Origin: Microcebus murinus
Lineage: Eukaryota > Chordata > Mammalia > Primates > Cheirogaleidae
Reading direction: 5' to 3'
Assembly (NCBI RefSeq): GCF_040939455.1
Contig: NC_134107.1
Span: 15,067,537-15,131,536, forward strand
DNA: 64,000 bases
Below the pieces are notes generated by a model. It was not told the DNA's origin. It ran no database searches and was given only the letters and a program-made list of their open reading frames with translations. The number at the start of each line of letters is the position of its first letter. Position 1 is the first letter of the stretch. Shown piece by piece: positions 37,063 to 47,417 of this stretch. The position numbers and the translations under genes were made by a program.

Positions 37063-38837
37063 TTAAGCCTCGTTCTCCTGGAGAAAAGGGTTGTTCATCT
37101 GATGGGCTGTCCCATCGCTCACCAGAAACTGCTGAAAGTGAGGCCTCAGATTGTTTTGGGGGCCCTGAGGTTGGGGGTCCCTCAAGAAGTTTCCTGAATT
37201 CTCTCTATTAAGGGACGGCAGAGGATTGCCATTTTTGTCAAATTTTGATTGACATTCATTAGTCCAGTGACCTACTTTACCACACCGGCCACAAGGCTTT
37301 GAAGGCAAAGTTTTTATGGGCTGGGCATTTAGCCCTCTTCGTTTACATTCTTTCCTAATATGTCCTACTTTACCACAATTGTAACATGTAGGATGATTAT
37401 TCCCCTTTTGAATGGCTCCAGCTAATAAGGTGGCGTGGTAAGCAGCGCCTCCCACACTGGCACAAGCTCAAACAAACTCATCCAAAGTAGCCTCGCTAGC
37501 TTTTAATGGGTGTACAATTTTTTGACAATCAGGATTAGCATTTTCACAGCCAAAGACTGTAAGATAATAGTAGTGGCCTCTGTGGAACTAATAATGCTTC
37601 TCTGGACTGACTCTTTAAGGCAGGATAAAAAATCAGTATATGGCTCGGTGGGGCCTTGCATAGTTTTGGTAAAAGACAGCCCCAGGGTTCCAGATGTTCC
37701 AATCCTTTTCCAGGCTCAGATAAAAATAGATTTGGTCTGAGCTAAGGTTGCATCTCCAAGTCCCACTTGGGCTTCTAAGGTTTTATATTGCCCTGAGCCT
37801 GTAAGCTCATTCTCCGTCAGCCCTGGAGGATTTTGTTGAGCGTTAAGACGAGCCTGGATATGAGCTTCCTCAACCCACCAACTGCAAAGTTGTAGCCATT
37901 GGGGGCTCTCTAATGTAGTTATTCCTAACTGTTCCCAATCTAAAGGAATACAAGTGTTTTGGCTTGAAAAGGCATCAATAAGACCAGTAACAAATGGAGA
38001 TTGGGGACCATATTATTGAACTGCTTGCTCGACGTCCTTTAGAATTTTATACAGAAGACCTTGATATCTAATATGAAAACCACCTCCTGGATAGTTAGCA
38101 TCTACTTCAGGGCCAAAAGCCTCTTTAACAATGGGAAATGCCCTATGTCGGGGGATGGTGAAAGTAGTGCCTGACTTTGGTATTAAAGGTAGATTATCAT
38201 CAAAATCAGGAGGAGGTGGAAAATCATCATCCAGCCCCTGAGTACCCAAAGGAATGGTAAAAATGTGTTTTGAAGACAGGGTGGTAGGCTGAACAGGATA
38301 GGCAGAAAGAGGAGGAGGGGGCAGTGGACCAGCTGCCGCAGCCATCCAGCTCTTTTCAAACAAAGGGATTAACTCCTGTATTTCAGATCGAATGAGCTCT
38401 TTTATCTTGGCTTGGGCAGAAACATCAGGAGAGGGATCAATTCTTTCCTCTCCTGAGGACTCCTCCTGATCATCTTTACTTGGGGAAAGAGGTAGAGATC
38501 TTGGAGGGTTTTTATCATTTTTCCTATCAGAATCACCCCTCTCCGAGTCCGACCGTAAAAGAGAGAGAGCCTGAGTAACAGCACTACAAATTGATCAAAT
38601 TTTCAAATCAATGATATCTCCTTGTTGATGGGCAGTGTGCAAAGCTTTAACAACTTGTTGCCAGCTATGAAGATTTAGCTGTACCTGAGGTTGAGATTGA
38701 AACCAGTAACAGTGTTTCTGCACTAAAGCAAACAACTGCTTTAGGGTTCTTTCTCTTACTTCAATCCCCACCGAGTTTAACAAACCTTGAATTAACTTTT
38801 GATATTCATGCTCGGCAACTGAGGGAGTATTTCCCAT
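37063..38837 (-). pseudogene. gag: gag remnant of the provirus
   Basis: The start codon is at 38,837-38,835 on the minus strand, giving MGN…, a myristoylation-type N-terminus; the matrix part spans 38,595-38,837. A proline-rich segment and capsid start follow at 38,013-38,363 and 38,402-38,584 in other frames. Capsid sequence from about 37,460 to 38,010 is fragmented. The nucleocapsid at 37,063-37,455 has two zinc knuckles, CYNCGKVGHIRKEC and CGRCGKVGHWTNEC, and ends at a TAA (37,065-37,063). At least three frame changes or stops break the gene. Confidence 0.87.
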
Positions 38838-38930
38838 ATTTCCCGAGAGTTCCCTGTTGGATGCCACTTACCAATAGCCAAAGGGGCACCTGATCAGTCC
38901 TCCCATCCTGAAATGATGCAGACTCCATTC

Positions 38931-38962
38931 AGGGTTCAAGACCCTCCAGGGTTCAATACCCT
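38931..38962 (-). repeat. Duplicated T-arm-complementary block next to the PBS
   Basis: On the plus strand AGGGTTCAAGACCCT (38,931-38,945) and AGGGTTCAATACCCT (38,948-38,962) are near-identical 15-mers, each able to form a 4-5 bp stem with a 7-base loop like a tRNA T arm. The second is contiguous with the primer binding site. Confidence 0.75.
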
Positions 38963-38975
38963 GCTCGTTGCGCCA
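38958..38975 (-). other. Primer binding site, tRNA-Lys-like
   Basis: Two bases inside the 5' LTR end, the minus strand reads TGGCGCAACGAGCAGGG. It resembles the lysine (Lys1,2) type PBS with two C residues missing after TGGCGC and a few substitutions. Confidence 0.6.
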
Positions 38976-38977
38976 CT

Positions 38978-39628
38978 TGCCATGGCCCGTTTGCAGGACA
39001 GGAGATAAACACAGAACACAAAAAGACACACGGACACACAAAGACGGTTACAAGACTGCAGTGCAGAATGCACCAGTCATTTTATTTTTATACCCCCAAA
39101 ATCAAAGTTACTTCCTCATATGTGCCCACCCAAGCATGGCAGCGATAGCCATAAATTCCGGAACATGTAGCTGATGTCTCCTGACTCAATGTTTCCAGGC
39201 AGTTGCTCGAGGCGCCAGGCATAGATCACAGACCAAGATTAGCAAGGTTGGGCAAGGCCACCACAGGGGGCATTTTTCGTCCCCAGTTCCTCTTAGGCTG
39301 ATCCCCTGCAGCTGTGCTTGGCTTAGGTCACCCCTCCCTTGAGGGGTGTTAACCGTCATTGACTAACCAGCCATCTTATGAGGCTAAGCAGCAATCAAGT
39401 GAACAATGTGCTTATTGTGTGGCCTCCAGGCCTCCACTTATCGTGGGGCTGGGCAGCTGTTGCCTCAATGCAGAAACTCAGGTCTATTGTTATGCCTCTA
39501 GGCAGCAACTGTATTTGTCACAAGGGCCTTGTCTGGAACATATTACTTTCAAATGCTCTGGGCAGAACACGTACAGTACTCACTAAATTTAATTCTTAAA
39601 CTAGGAAAATATATGTCAGTCCCCTACA
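38978..39628 (-). promoter_or_regulatory. 5' LTR of the provirus
   Basis: About 651 bp, TG…CA bounded, with the TATA/AATAAA composite at about 39,079-39,093. It retains roughly 90% identity to the 3' LTR by eye. Confidence 0.92.
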
Positions 39629-39634
39629 CTGGTG
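39629..39634. repeat. Provirus target-site duplication, right
   Basis: CTGGTG, partner of 31,025-31,030. Confidence 0.85.
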
Positions 39635-39952
39635 TTCAATGGCCATGTTGTTTCTAGATGTCTGAATCTCTAGCATTACTAGGGAACTTTTCCTTAGTAA
39701 ACCCCTCAAATAGATTTTTCATGATTTTAGCTCTTTCTTCTTCTCCCTCAGGGATACCTATAATTCATATATTAGTTTATTTCATATAGTCCCATATCTC
39801 TCTCAGTGATTTCTCAGTCTTTTTTATTTTCTTCTCTGCCTCTTTAAATGACTGGGTTAGCTTGAGAGTCTTGTCTTCAAGTTCTGAGATTCTTTCTCCT
39901 CCTTGGCTTAATCCACTGTTAAAGCTCTCTGCTGTTTTGAAGTTCCCTAAAT

Positions 39953-40050
39953 CAGCAGTCCCTAACCTTTTTGCCACCAGGGACTGGTTTCATGTAAGAC
40001 AATTTTTCCACAGATGGGTGGAGAGGTGGAGGCAGAGCTCAGGTGGTGAT
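39953..40050 (+). mobile_element. hAT-type DNA transposon fragment in the L1 5' region
   Basis: CAGCAGTCCCTAACCTTTTT followed by 'gactggtttcatg' and 'gacaatttttccacagatgg' is a well-known mammalian MER/hAT terminal sequence. It cuts ORF1 of the host L1 near its start; the first residues of the open frame ending here come from this fragment. Confidence 0.5.
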
Positions 40051-40289
40051 GAAGGGGTTCTAAGCAAACTGACATTTGTTTCTCCAGAACCTGTGACCAC
40101 TGTAGTTGTCTCAGCATAAAGGATTCTCTAAGCCTAGGCTTGCTGTGAGCCTCACAAGGGATTCAAGGTTGATGTGGCCTTCTGGCCCGGATGGACCTAA
40201 GGAAGATCTAATAAGGGTACTGGGGCTGTGTAAGAATGGTGGCCAGGAACCTGAGTCCAGATGACTGCTTTAGTGGCCCTAATGGGTGT

Positions 40290-41075
40290 GTCTCCCAGAA
40301 GGTCTCAGCACAGGTGGGATGGATCTCCAACTGCAGCAAGAGAAGCCAGAGTTGAGACTGGACCCTTTTGGGAACTGCTGTAGAAAGGAGACTGGTAAAC
40401 CCATATCTTTGGCTCATGGGCATGCATCCCCCAGCAGATCCCTATACAAATGGGCTCGTTTCTCAATTGGAGTAGAAGAGGCCAGAGTTGAGACTAGGTC
40501 CCCTTAGGTTCTATTGTGATATGTAGGCTGGCATGCCTTTCACTTTGGCTCAGAAAGGTGCATGTCTCACCTTATAGCAGGTACCTGCACAGATGGGATA
40601 GTTTCCCCAACTATAGCAGGAGGTGTTGGAGCAGAGATTGGGCCCCCATGGGATCTTCTGTGAGGCAGAGGTTGGAGATCCTAAATCTCAGCTCAGAGGG
40701 GTGTATGTTACCCAGCATGTTCCTGCACAGATAGGATAGTTCCCCAACTGCAGCATGAGTGGCCAGATATGAGATGTGTTCCCCTCAGCATCTGTGTTGG
40801 GCTAGAGGTTAGAGAGCTGAATTTCTTTGGCTCAAAGGGCATATGTCTCCCAGGAGGACCCTGGACATATGGAATAATTCCCTGATTGTATCAGAAGGGA
40901 CTGGAGCTGAGACTGGGCCCCTTTGGGATCTCCTGTGGGATGGAGGCTGGAAAGCCAATTTAATTGTCCTAGCAGGTCTCAAGACACAGATGGGAAAGCT
41001 CCTTGACTAGAGAGGGCTGGAGCTGAGATGGGGCCCCCTCAGGATCTACTGTGAGATAGAGGTTGGTGAGTCCAT
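40290..41075 (-). repeat. Tandem ~138 bp monomers in the L1 5' UTR
   Basis: Six imperfect copies share a pattern: 'cacagatgggatagttcccc', 'aactgcagcaggag', 'gagctgagactgggcccc', 'gggatctcctgtggga' and 'ggctggaaagcc'. Anchor positions of the 'ccaactgcag' word are about 40,327, 40,463, 40,607, 40,743, 40,881 and 41,001, giving spacings of about 136, 144, 136, 138 and 120 bp. The array is where the L1 promoter should be, just upstream (on the minus strand) of ORF1 and followed by the L1 5' end. Monomeric promoters are well known in mouse L1; here they appear in a strepsirrhine element. Confidence 0.8.
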
Positions 41076-41769
41076 CAGGGAGGCTTAGGCTCCTGGGCTG
41101 AGATATGGGTGAGTGTCCTTCTCAGTTCTTGTCTGAACAATGTAGAGCCACAGGGCAACTTTCAAGTTCATTGCCAAGACAGATGTCAGCAGGGAGACAA
41201 GCCTTTTTGACAATGTACTAGTGTGTGTGATTCCTTCTGCGTGCCTTGGCAGATGGTTTTGGTTGCAAGCTCAAGGCCAAATAGGGCTGTAGCTTAGTCC
41301 CTCAGGGGACTAGGCCATTTCCTGGCATGAACCCAGAAGCAAGCTTGGTAGATCAGATGACTCTTCTAGATCTTTGGCTCCACTGGGATTAAACAAACTC
41401 CTACCTAAATCCTGAGGCTCCTACAGAGAAACTTGACTGTGAATAGGTGAAGAATTTTTTGTTTTGTTAGGGGGATATAAGTGTATTACTTTCTATTATG
41501 CCATTCTAGTGATGTCACCCTCCATATTTTTAATTACCATCACAATAAGTATCTGTATAGATAATATTACCCTAATCTCCAGATTTGTATTTTTAACTGC
41601 CTAATTGCTATTCCATAGTTATCTCAAACTCAATTTATCTAAAATTGGATTTATTATTTTATCCAATCCTGCTATGCTTTCTGTTTTATATCACTGCAGG
41701 TGTTACCTAGCAGAAACTGGTGGGTTATTTTCGACTCCTTCACACCTCATGTTTAACCATCAACAAAGC

Positions 41770-42350
41770 TAACTTACTTTCTCTTTTTCTTTGCTTTTCT
41801 GAATCATTGCAATAGTGATTACTCTCTCCCACACTCCCTATTTCATGTTTTTTTTTTTTTGAAATTTAAATTCAAGCCTATTACTTCTCTATTAAAAACT
41901 CTTCATTAGCTCCCCATTGTCTACAAGATGTAGTTCAATATTTTAGTCACTAGAGTCTTTGATGATTTGACTTCTTTATCATCTGGCCTCTTCCCACCTC
42001 TCCAACTTTCACTCTTGACCTCTTCCTCATTGTCATTATGTCATTGTCATTATGTTCTAATGATGTATAATTTATTTTAGCTCCAATATTTCCCTTATTT
42101 TTGATGAACTAATTCTTCTATTTAAAATGTCCTTCCACCTTTCTGCTTCGTAAACTGCTAATCGCCTACTCAGAAGTCTTTCATAAAGCTTTATTCCCTC
42201 TTATTTCACATTGAAAGGATAATTATTTCCTTTGTTCTGTTTTTTCATACTTATGTTCACGTATTACAGTCTTGATTTGTTACTTGTTTCTTCCCATGAA
42301 ATAAAATCTCCTTGTCATCAGGTGCCTTAATTAATCTTTGATACTCCAGA
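41770..42350 (+). mobile_element. L2 LINE fragment
   Basis: The run 'cattagctccccattgtcta' with 'gatgtagttcaatattttag' and later 'catctggcctcttcccacct' is typical of the L2 ORF2 3' region. Confidence 0.55.
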
Positions 42351-43779
42351 GTTTAATGTATGCATTGGCATACAAGTAGAAACTCTGAAAGAAATGAACT
42401 TGCATGGACATTCTTAGAATCAAGAAACCTTATAGTATTTTATAACAATCAGTGAAACATCTTGAGAGACAAGGCAGAAAACAAACAAAAACAACAGTAC
42501 ATTTTTAAGAGACAGCTACATGTACTTACTGGCATAATTAATATTGCTTAGCAAGGATTTATGAAGTAATATTCTATATTATTAGAAGAGAGAGTGAACT
42601 GAATTCAGATCAGATACCCTGGAAATTTGCCTTATTGTGGAAAGAAAGTCTATTTGTTTTGAAAAGCAATTGAATAAATGATCTGAACATTGATAAAAAG
42701 TAAAAAGCAAGGGGAAAAGGGGGGAAGAAAGCAGAGATTTTCAGGGCAGAAAAGGAAGAGAAGTCAAAGAACAAGAACAAAGGGAATATGAATTGGAGGT
42801 CTTTTGATTCATACTTTGTTGAGGTACAAGCTAGTTCACGTAGAAGTCAGACTGGGAACTATGCTTTTCACTTGTAGGGACATAAATTATTTAAAGTTTT
42901 CCTGTGAATTACACAACATCACACTCCAAGTTTTGATAGCCTGCACTCTAGCAATGATCACAAATCATTTTTATGGTTTCATTAAAAGCTCTGTTGTGGG
43001 CAGTCATTCAGAGTACCTAAATAACAAATTTTTCCTTGTAATAATCTTATATTTAAATAACAAAAAGCTTTCCTCTTGGAGCCTAGAAAAATGTGTGCAG
43101 AGAAATTTCTTGAATACTGAGGAGAAAAATCCAATTTGTTTTGTATTTTATTTTGCACAAAATCTGTGGGCTTTGGAGCAACTTTGTTACACAGAGATAT
43201 TATTAGGCCCCATATCAGGCATTGGCACCAGCAAAATTCTCACATTTCTAAGGTTCTAATAATTGCTCATAACTTCATCAGCAACAGATGTAACAGTATC
43301 TTCACGTCTTTGACCCTGGAAAAAAATTAACCTCTTACAAATCATGTTTCTTAAAATTATACAAGTAATGGATAACTCTTTTAAAATATAAACAATACTG
43401 ATGTTTATAGAGTAAAATCTTAAAGTGCCATTTGCCCTATTTCTCTCCCATTCCCTCTTCAATCTACTTTCTTAATTCCTACTGGATCACTTGTAATTTT
43501 TGGTATACTTCCATACTTTTGTAATATAAATATTCAAGATCTTCTTCAAAAATAAAAAAAATGCCAGCACCCCAAAAGTCACCCTACCCTCTTATGACAT
43601 TTCCCAACTCTTAGCTGTTCCTTCCCTCCAAGGCAACTGTCATTTTGACTTTTAGGCAATCAATTCTATCTTTTCTGTCTAGTTTTATCAACTAAGCTTA
43701 CATTCCTAAACAATATAATTTAGCTTTAGTTTTGCCTGGTTTCCAACTTCTTATGAATGGTATAAAAAAGTATGCATTC
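42351..43779. other. Intergenic or MS4A13 3' region, nothing recognised
   Basis: An open frame of 151 codons at 42,804-43,259 has no recognisable domain and unremarkable composition. The missing last exon of MS4A13 could be here or anywhere down to about 22 kb. Confidence 0.4.
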
Positions 43780-44250
43780 TTTTGAGTCTCCCTTTTTGTA
43801 GTTTACATAATATGTGTAAGGTTCATCTATGTTATTAAGTGTAGGTATAGTTAATTTTAATTGCTATGTAGAATTTTATTAAGAATAATATACTTCAAAT
43901 TATTCACTACTCACCCATCAGTGTTCTTTCCACTTTGGAGCTCTTATGAATAATACTGCTATATGTATTTTTGGAAGTTTATGTTGGTATATATGTGCAA
44001 ACATTTATGTTGAGTTTATACCAGGGACTTAAATTACTGATCATAGGATATGCACATCTTAATATTTAGTAGATAATACCCAAGGTTTTAAAGTTACAGT
44101 AATTTATATTGCAACCAGGAGAGATTTTATTATTTACAGTCTTTACTACCACTTGAAATTGTCAGTATTTTGAAATTTCATCATTCTAATATGCATTTAA
44201 AAAGATCTCATAGTTTTAATTAATCTTAATGTTATTATATGGAAATTAAT
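43780..44250 (-). mobile_element. Old LINE-1 3' end, antisense
   Basis: 'gtgtaaggttcatctatgtt', then 'cacccatcagtgttctttcc' and 'gaataatactgctatatgta', is the reverse-orientation pattern of old L1 3' ends. Confidence 0.5.
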
Positions 44251-44536
44251 GAATTTATATCTGACATTTTATGTGTTTTCTATATGTCCTATGTGTTTTA
44301 TGTTCTTCCTTTATCTGTTTTTTAAAAATATACTTTACATATGTTACTTTAATTCCATTGTTGATTTTTTAGCTATCATTTTTTTAGTTTTCTTAGTCAT
44401 GAAAAATGCATCTTAATTTATCACAATCTACTTCAGATGAATACAAATTTAATTCTAGGAAAATACAGCAACTTTATTCCCATATAACTCTATTCTCTTC
44501 TTCTTTCTTTATATATTATTGTCATACATACATATG

Positions 44537-44585
44537 TATATATATATATATATACACACACACACATATATACATCTATATATGT
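44537..44585. repeat. (TA)n/(CA)n microsatellite
   Basis: Alternating TATATA and CACACA runs. The 93-codon tyrosine/isoleucine-rich frame here is an artefact. Confidence 0.9.
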
Positions 44586-44661
44586 TATATAACAATATGG
44601 TGTTACAATTATTTTTATAATTTTCTTTTAAAATTTAGGGGAAAATATTTACCTATAGAGC

Positions 44662-44935
44662 AGAGGTTAGCAAACTATGACACATGAACCAAATCTGGCT
44701 CACTGCCTGTTTTTTTTTTTTTTTTTTTTTTTTTTAAAGTTTTAATTATTTTTTTTTATTTTGGCATATTATTTTTTTTTTTAAAGTTTTAATTATTTTT
44801 TTTTATTTTGGCATATTATCACTGCCTGTTTTTGTAAATAAAGTTTTATGAGAACACAGCCATATCCATTAATTTATGTATTGTCTATGGATGTTCATGC
44901 TAAAAGGTGGAGTTGAGTAGTTCTGACAGATGGAA
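44662..44935 (+). mobile_element. hAT-type MER element, interrupted
   Basis: 'cagaggttagcaaactatga' and 'gtttttgtaaataaagtttt' then 'gaacacagccatatccatta' are landmarks of an old mammalian MER-class hAT element. It is interrupted at 44,715-44,819 by a minimal L1 insertion. Confidence 0.6.
44715..44819 (-). mobile_element. Minimal LINE-1 3'-tail insertion, tail duplicated
   Basis: A 105 bp insert flanked by a perfect 14 bp duplication CACTGCCTGTTTTT (44,701-44,714 and 44,820-44,833). On the minus strand it consists of the terminal L1 motif 'ataatatgccaaaataaa' plus an A-rich tail, present twice in tandem. Nothing upstream of the polyadenylation signal is included. Confidence 0.8.
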
Positions 44936-45079
44936 TTAATGTTACTAATGAAATGACCTTAAATTAAGGAGATTACCCTGGATTAGCCAAATGCAATTTA
45001 TGTAATTATCTTTTAAATCATTTAAGAAAACACAAAAGATGTATTTATACTGATTTTTATGATCACCTACATAATTACT

Positions 45080-46140
45080 TTTATCATATTATTTATTCAT
45101 GTGCATTTGAATTTCATATGCTATCACTTCCTTTCAGTCTAAAGAACTTGCTTTTGCATTTCTTGTAAAGTATTTCTGCTAGCAACACATTCTCTGTCTT
45201 GGCTCATCTGTGTATGTCTCTATTTCACCTTCATTTTTGAAGGGTAGCTTTTTAAAGGATATAGAATTCCTGATTGACTGTTTTCTCCCCAGCACTTTAA
45301 TGTGCTATCCCATTGCCTCCTGGCCTCCATTGTTTTGGATGAGAGCCAGCTGTGGATCTTATTGTGCGTGGCTCCTTTGTACATGAAGAGTGATTTTTTT
45401 CTTGCTGCTTTAGAGATTTTCTCTTTTTTATAAGTTTGATGCTGAGGTGTCTAGAAGTGGGTCTCTTCTGTTTAACCCATTTAAAGATTGAGCTTCTTGG
45501 ATATTTTAAATAGTATTTTCTATTAGATTAGGAAAAGTTTTGGCCAGTATCCTGTCCGTCCTATTTTTTTCTCTTTTTTTCCCCCTTATTCTTTGCGCTA
45601 AATAATATTTTTGTTGTCTTCATGTTTGCTGATCTTTCTTCTTTTGTCAGCTCAAATCTGCTCTTGAGCCCCTCTAGTTAATTTTTCATTTTGGTTACTG
45701 TCTTGTTCAACTCTAGAATTTCCATTTGGTTTTTTATAATTTCCATCTCTTTTATTGATATTCTTATTTGATGTCATTATTGTCATACTTTAATTCTTCA
45801 AATATATTTCCTTTAGTTTTCTGAAGTCTTTCTTTGTTAAGTCCAACATTTGTCCTCCCCTCCCCAAAAATACTCGGATTTATCCATTTAGTGCTCTTTT
45901 TCAATTGTATGGGTCACTATTTTCTGTTCTTTGGATATGTTTGTTGCTGAATACTGTGGACATTTTAGGTGATTTGGAGTAGCAACTTTAGATTCTGACC
46001 GTCTCATCTCTCAGGAGTAGTGGTTATTGCTGTCTTTTTAGTGACTTGCTTGTGCTAGTTATGTGGAGTCTGTTTCCCTTGCAGTTTGTAGTTTCTGATA
46101 TGTCTACTCATTTTTTCATTTTTTAAATTATTGCATTTAT
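45080..46140 (-). mobile_element. Old LINE-1 5'/ORF1-region fragment, antisense
   Basis: Reverse-orientation features such as 'tggcctccattgttttggat', 'tcttgctgctttagagattt' and 'tgatctttcttcttttgtca' fit old L1 ORF1-flanking sequence. No coding capacity. Confidence 0.45.
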
Positions 46141-46239
46141 TTTTAAGACTGATTTCCTGGGGTTTTCCACTGGCTCAGCATAAGTGGTCAGCCAATGATT
46201 AGTTAGAGGTTGTGCCTAAACGTCTTATCATCTAAACTA

Positions 46240-47055
46240 CTGTGTTTCCCTGAAAATAAGACAGGGTCTTATATTTGTTTTTCCTCAAGAAGACATCCTA
46301 GGGCTTATTTTCAGGGGATGTGTTATTTTTTTAAAGTATGGTACAACAATCTACAATTATTCAAATATAGTTAAGTTGTCTTCTTCTGGAATATCATCAT
46401 AACTCTCCAAACCCTGAATTCCATCCTGAATTTCTTGCGGCTCTATTTCCTTTAGAACCATTGGCCTCAATCTCTCATGTCGAGCAATAGAGCTCTCATT
46501 GAATGAGCAGGGCTGGCTTATTTATCAGAGATCCAGTGAGCATTGGGTCCAATCTGCACAGTGGAGCAGAAATGATCTGTAGGAGACTTTTTGCAGAAGC
46601 TTTTCTCCTATCCCCTGGTGTTTGTGGAGGGTGAGAGAGGCCCACAGTGCTGAGTAAAATGACAGCCACAGCTTTCCTTCTTCCCCCTGGGGACACACAA
46701 TACCTAAAGCAGAGCATCTGGCTCGTCACTTCACTGAGGAGACTGTCCCCTGAAAGCCTCAGCTTGCAGCACACACAGGATGGCCAAACCTGACAGGGGG
46801 AGGTGACCTTGTTGGTGGGGCTGCCCGCACCTTTCTGGTTACCTCTGGGACAGTAGTTGTCACAATGGGGCAGTTGAGAAGGGTTTGACATCTTCTTTAC
46901 CGCTCCGCAACAAAATGCATGGGTTGTGCAGATACGCTGCACAGCCACGCCCATTACTAGGTCTTATTTTGGGGGTAGGGCTTCTATTGCACAAATGCTT
47001 AGAAATCCTGCTAGGGCTTATTTTATGGGTAGGTCTTATTTTTGGGGAAACATGG
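46240..47055. mobile_element. Nonautonomous Tc1/mariner-like DNA transposon
   Basis: An 816 bp block bounded by TA dinucleotides (46,238-46,239 and 47,056-47,057). The ends are inverted repeats: 'tgtgtttccctgaaaataag' on the left and, inverted, 'catgtttccccaaaaataag' on the right, with subterminal repeats of 'agggcttatttt'. No transposase is visible; a 152-codon frame inside (46,496-46,954, minus) shows no domain. Confidence 0.7.
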
Positions 47056-47057
47056 TA

Positions 47058-47417
47058 TGTCCCACAAAACTCTTTGTTAAAATCTTAATCCCTAGTATCT
47101 CAGAATGTGATTATATTTGAAGATAGGGTTTTTAAAGTTGTAATGAAATTATAATGAGGTCATTAGGATAGTCCCTAATCTAATGACTGGTGTCCTTATA
47201 AGAGCTTAGGACATAGATACATAATGAAGAAAGACCATGTGAAGACACAAGGAGAAGACAGTCATTTGAAAGCCAAGAAGAGAGGCCTCAGAAGAAACTA
47301 ACCTTTTATACATCTTGAACTTGGACTTCTAGCCTCCAGGATTGTGAGAAAATAAATCTGTTGTTTAAGCCACATGGTTTGTGGTACTTTCTTATGGCAA
47401 CTCTAGCAAAGTATACA
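47058..47417 (+). mobile_element. Old LTR of MaLR/ERVL type
   Basis: 'cagaatgtgattatatttga', 'taatgaggtcattaggatag', 'actggtgtccttataagagc' and the end 'ttaagccacatggtttgtgg' form a familiar mammalian LTR pattern. It abuts the DNA transposon directly. Confidence 0.5.

Larger units (their letters stand above)
31031..39628 (-). mobile_element. Endogenous retrovirus, class II (betaretrovirus-like), defective provirus
   Basis: A complete-structure provirus in reverse orientation: 5' LTR (38,978-39,628), lysine-type primer binding site, gag, dUTPase plus protease, pol, env, polypurine tract and 3' LTR (31,031-31,692). A Gag starting MGN (myristoylation signal), two zinc knuckles, a dUTPase domain fused ahead of the protease, a YMDD reverse transcriptase and a lysine-type PBS all point to a HERV-K/HML-like or related betaretroviral lineage. 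Every gene is broken by stops and frameshifts and env is split by an Alu. It is integrated in ORF1 of the antisense L1. The LTRs differ at about 60 positions of about 650 by eye, so the insertion is tens of millions of years old under usual primate rates (inference). Confidence 0.93.
26480..41515 (-). mobile_element. Near full-length LINE-1, antisense, split by a provirus
   Basis: Read on the minus strand: the 5' end is at about 41,515 (plus-strand end 'attatgccattctagtgatg'), then a 5' UTR with tandem monomers (40,290-41,075), ORF1 (about 39,950-39,635 and 31,024-30,620, split by the provirus), ORF2 (about 30,540-26,830) and a 3' UTR to 26,480. Without the provirus the element is about 6.4 kb, a normal full length. 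ORF1 keeps a coiled-coil-like part near 39,780-39,950 ('SLREIWDYMK'). In ORF2 the endonuclease N-terminus lies at 30,186-30,473, a further block at 29,274-29,762 and the reverse transcriptase block at 28,510-28,851 ([14 protein letters not shown]). Stops and frameshifts make it inactive. Confidence 0.88.

Noticed and set aside
42804..43259. 151-codon plus-strand open frame
   Set aside because: No recognisable domain, no splice or promoter context; random in AT-rich DNA.
46496..46954. 152-codon minus-strand open frame
   Set aside because: Lies within a nonautonomous DNA transposon and shows no transposase motifs.
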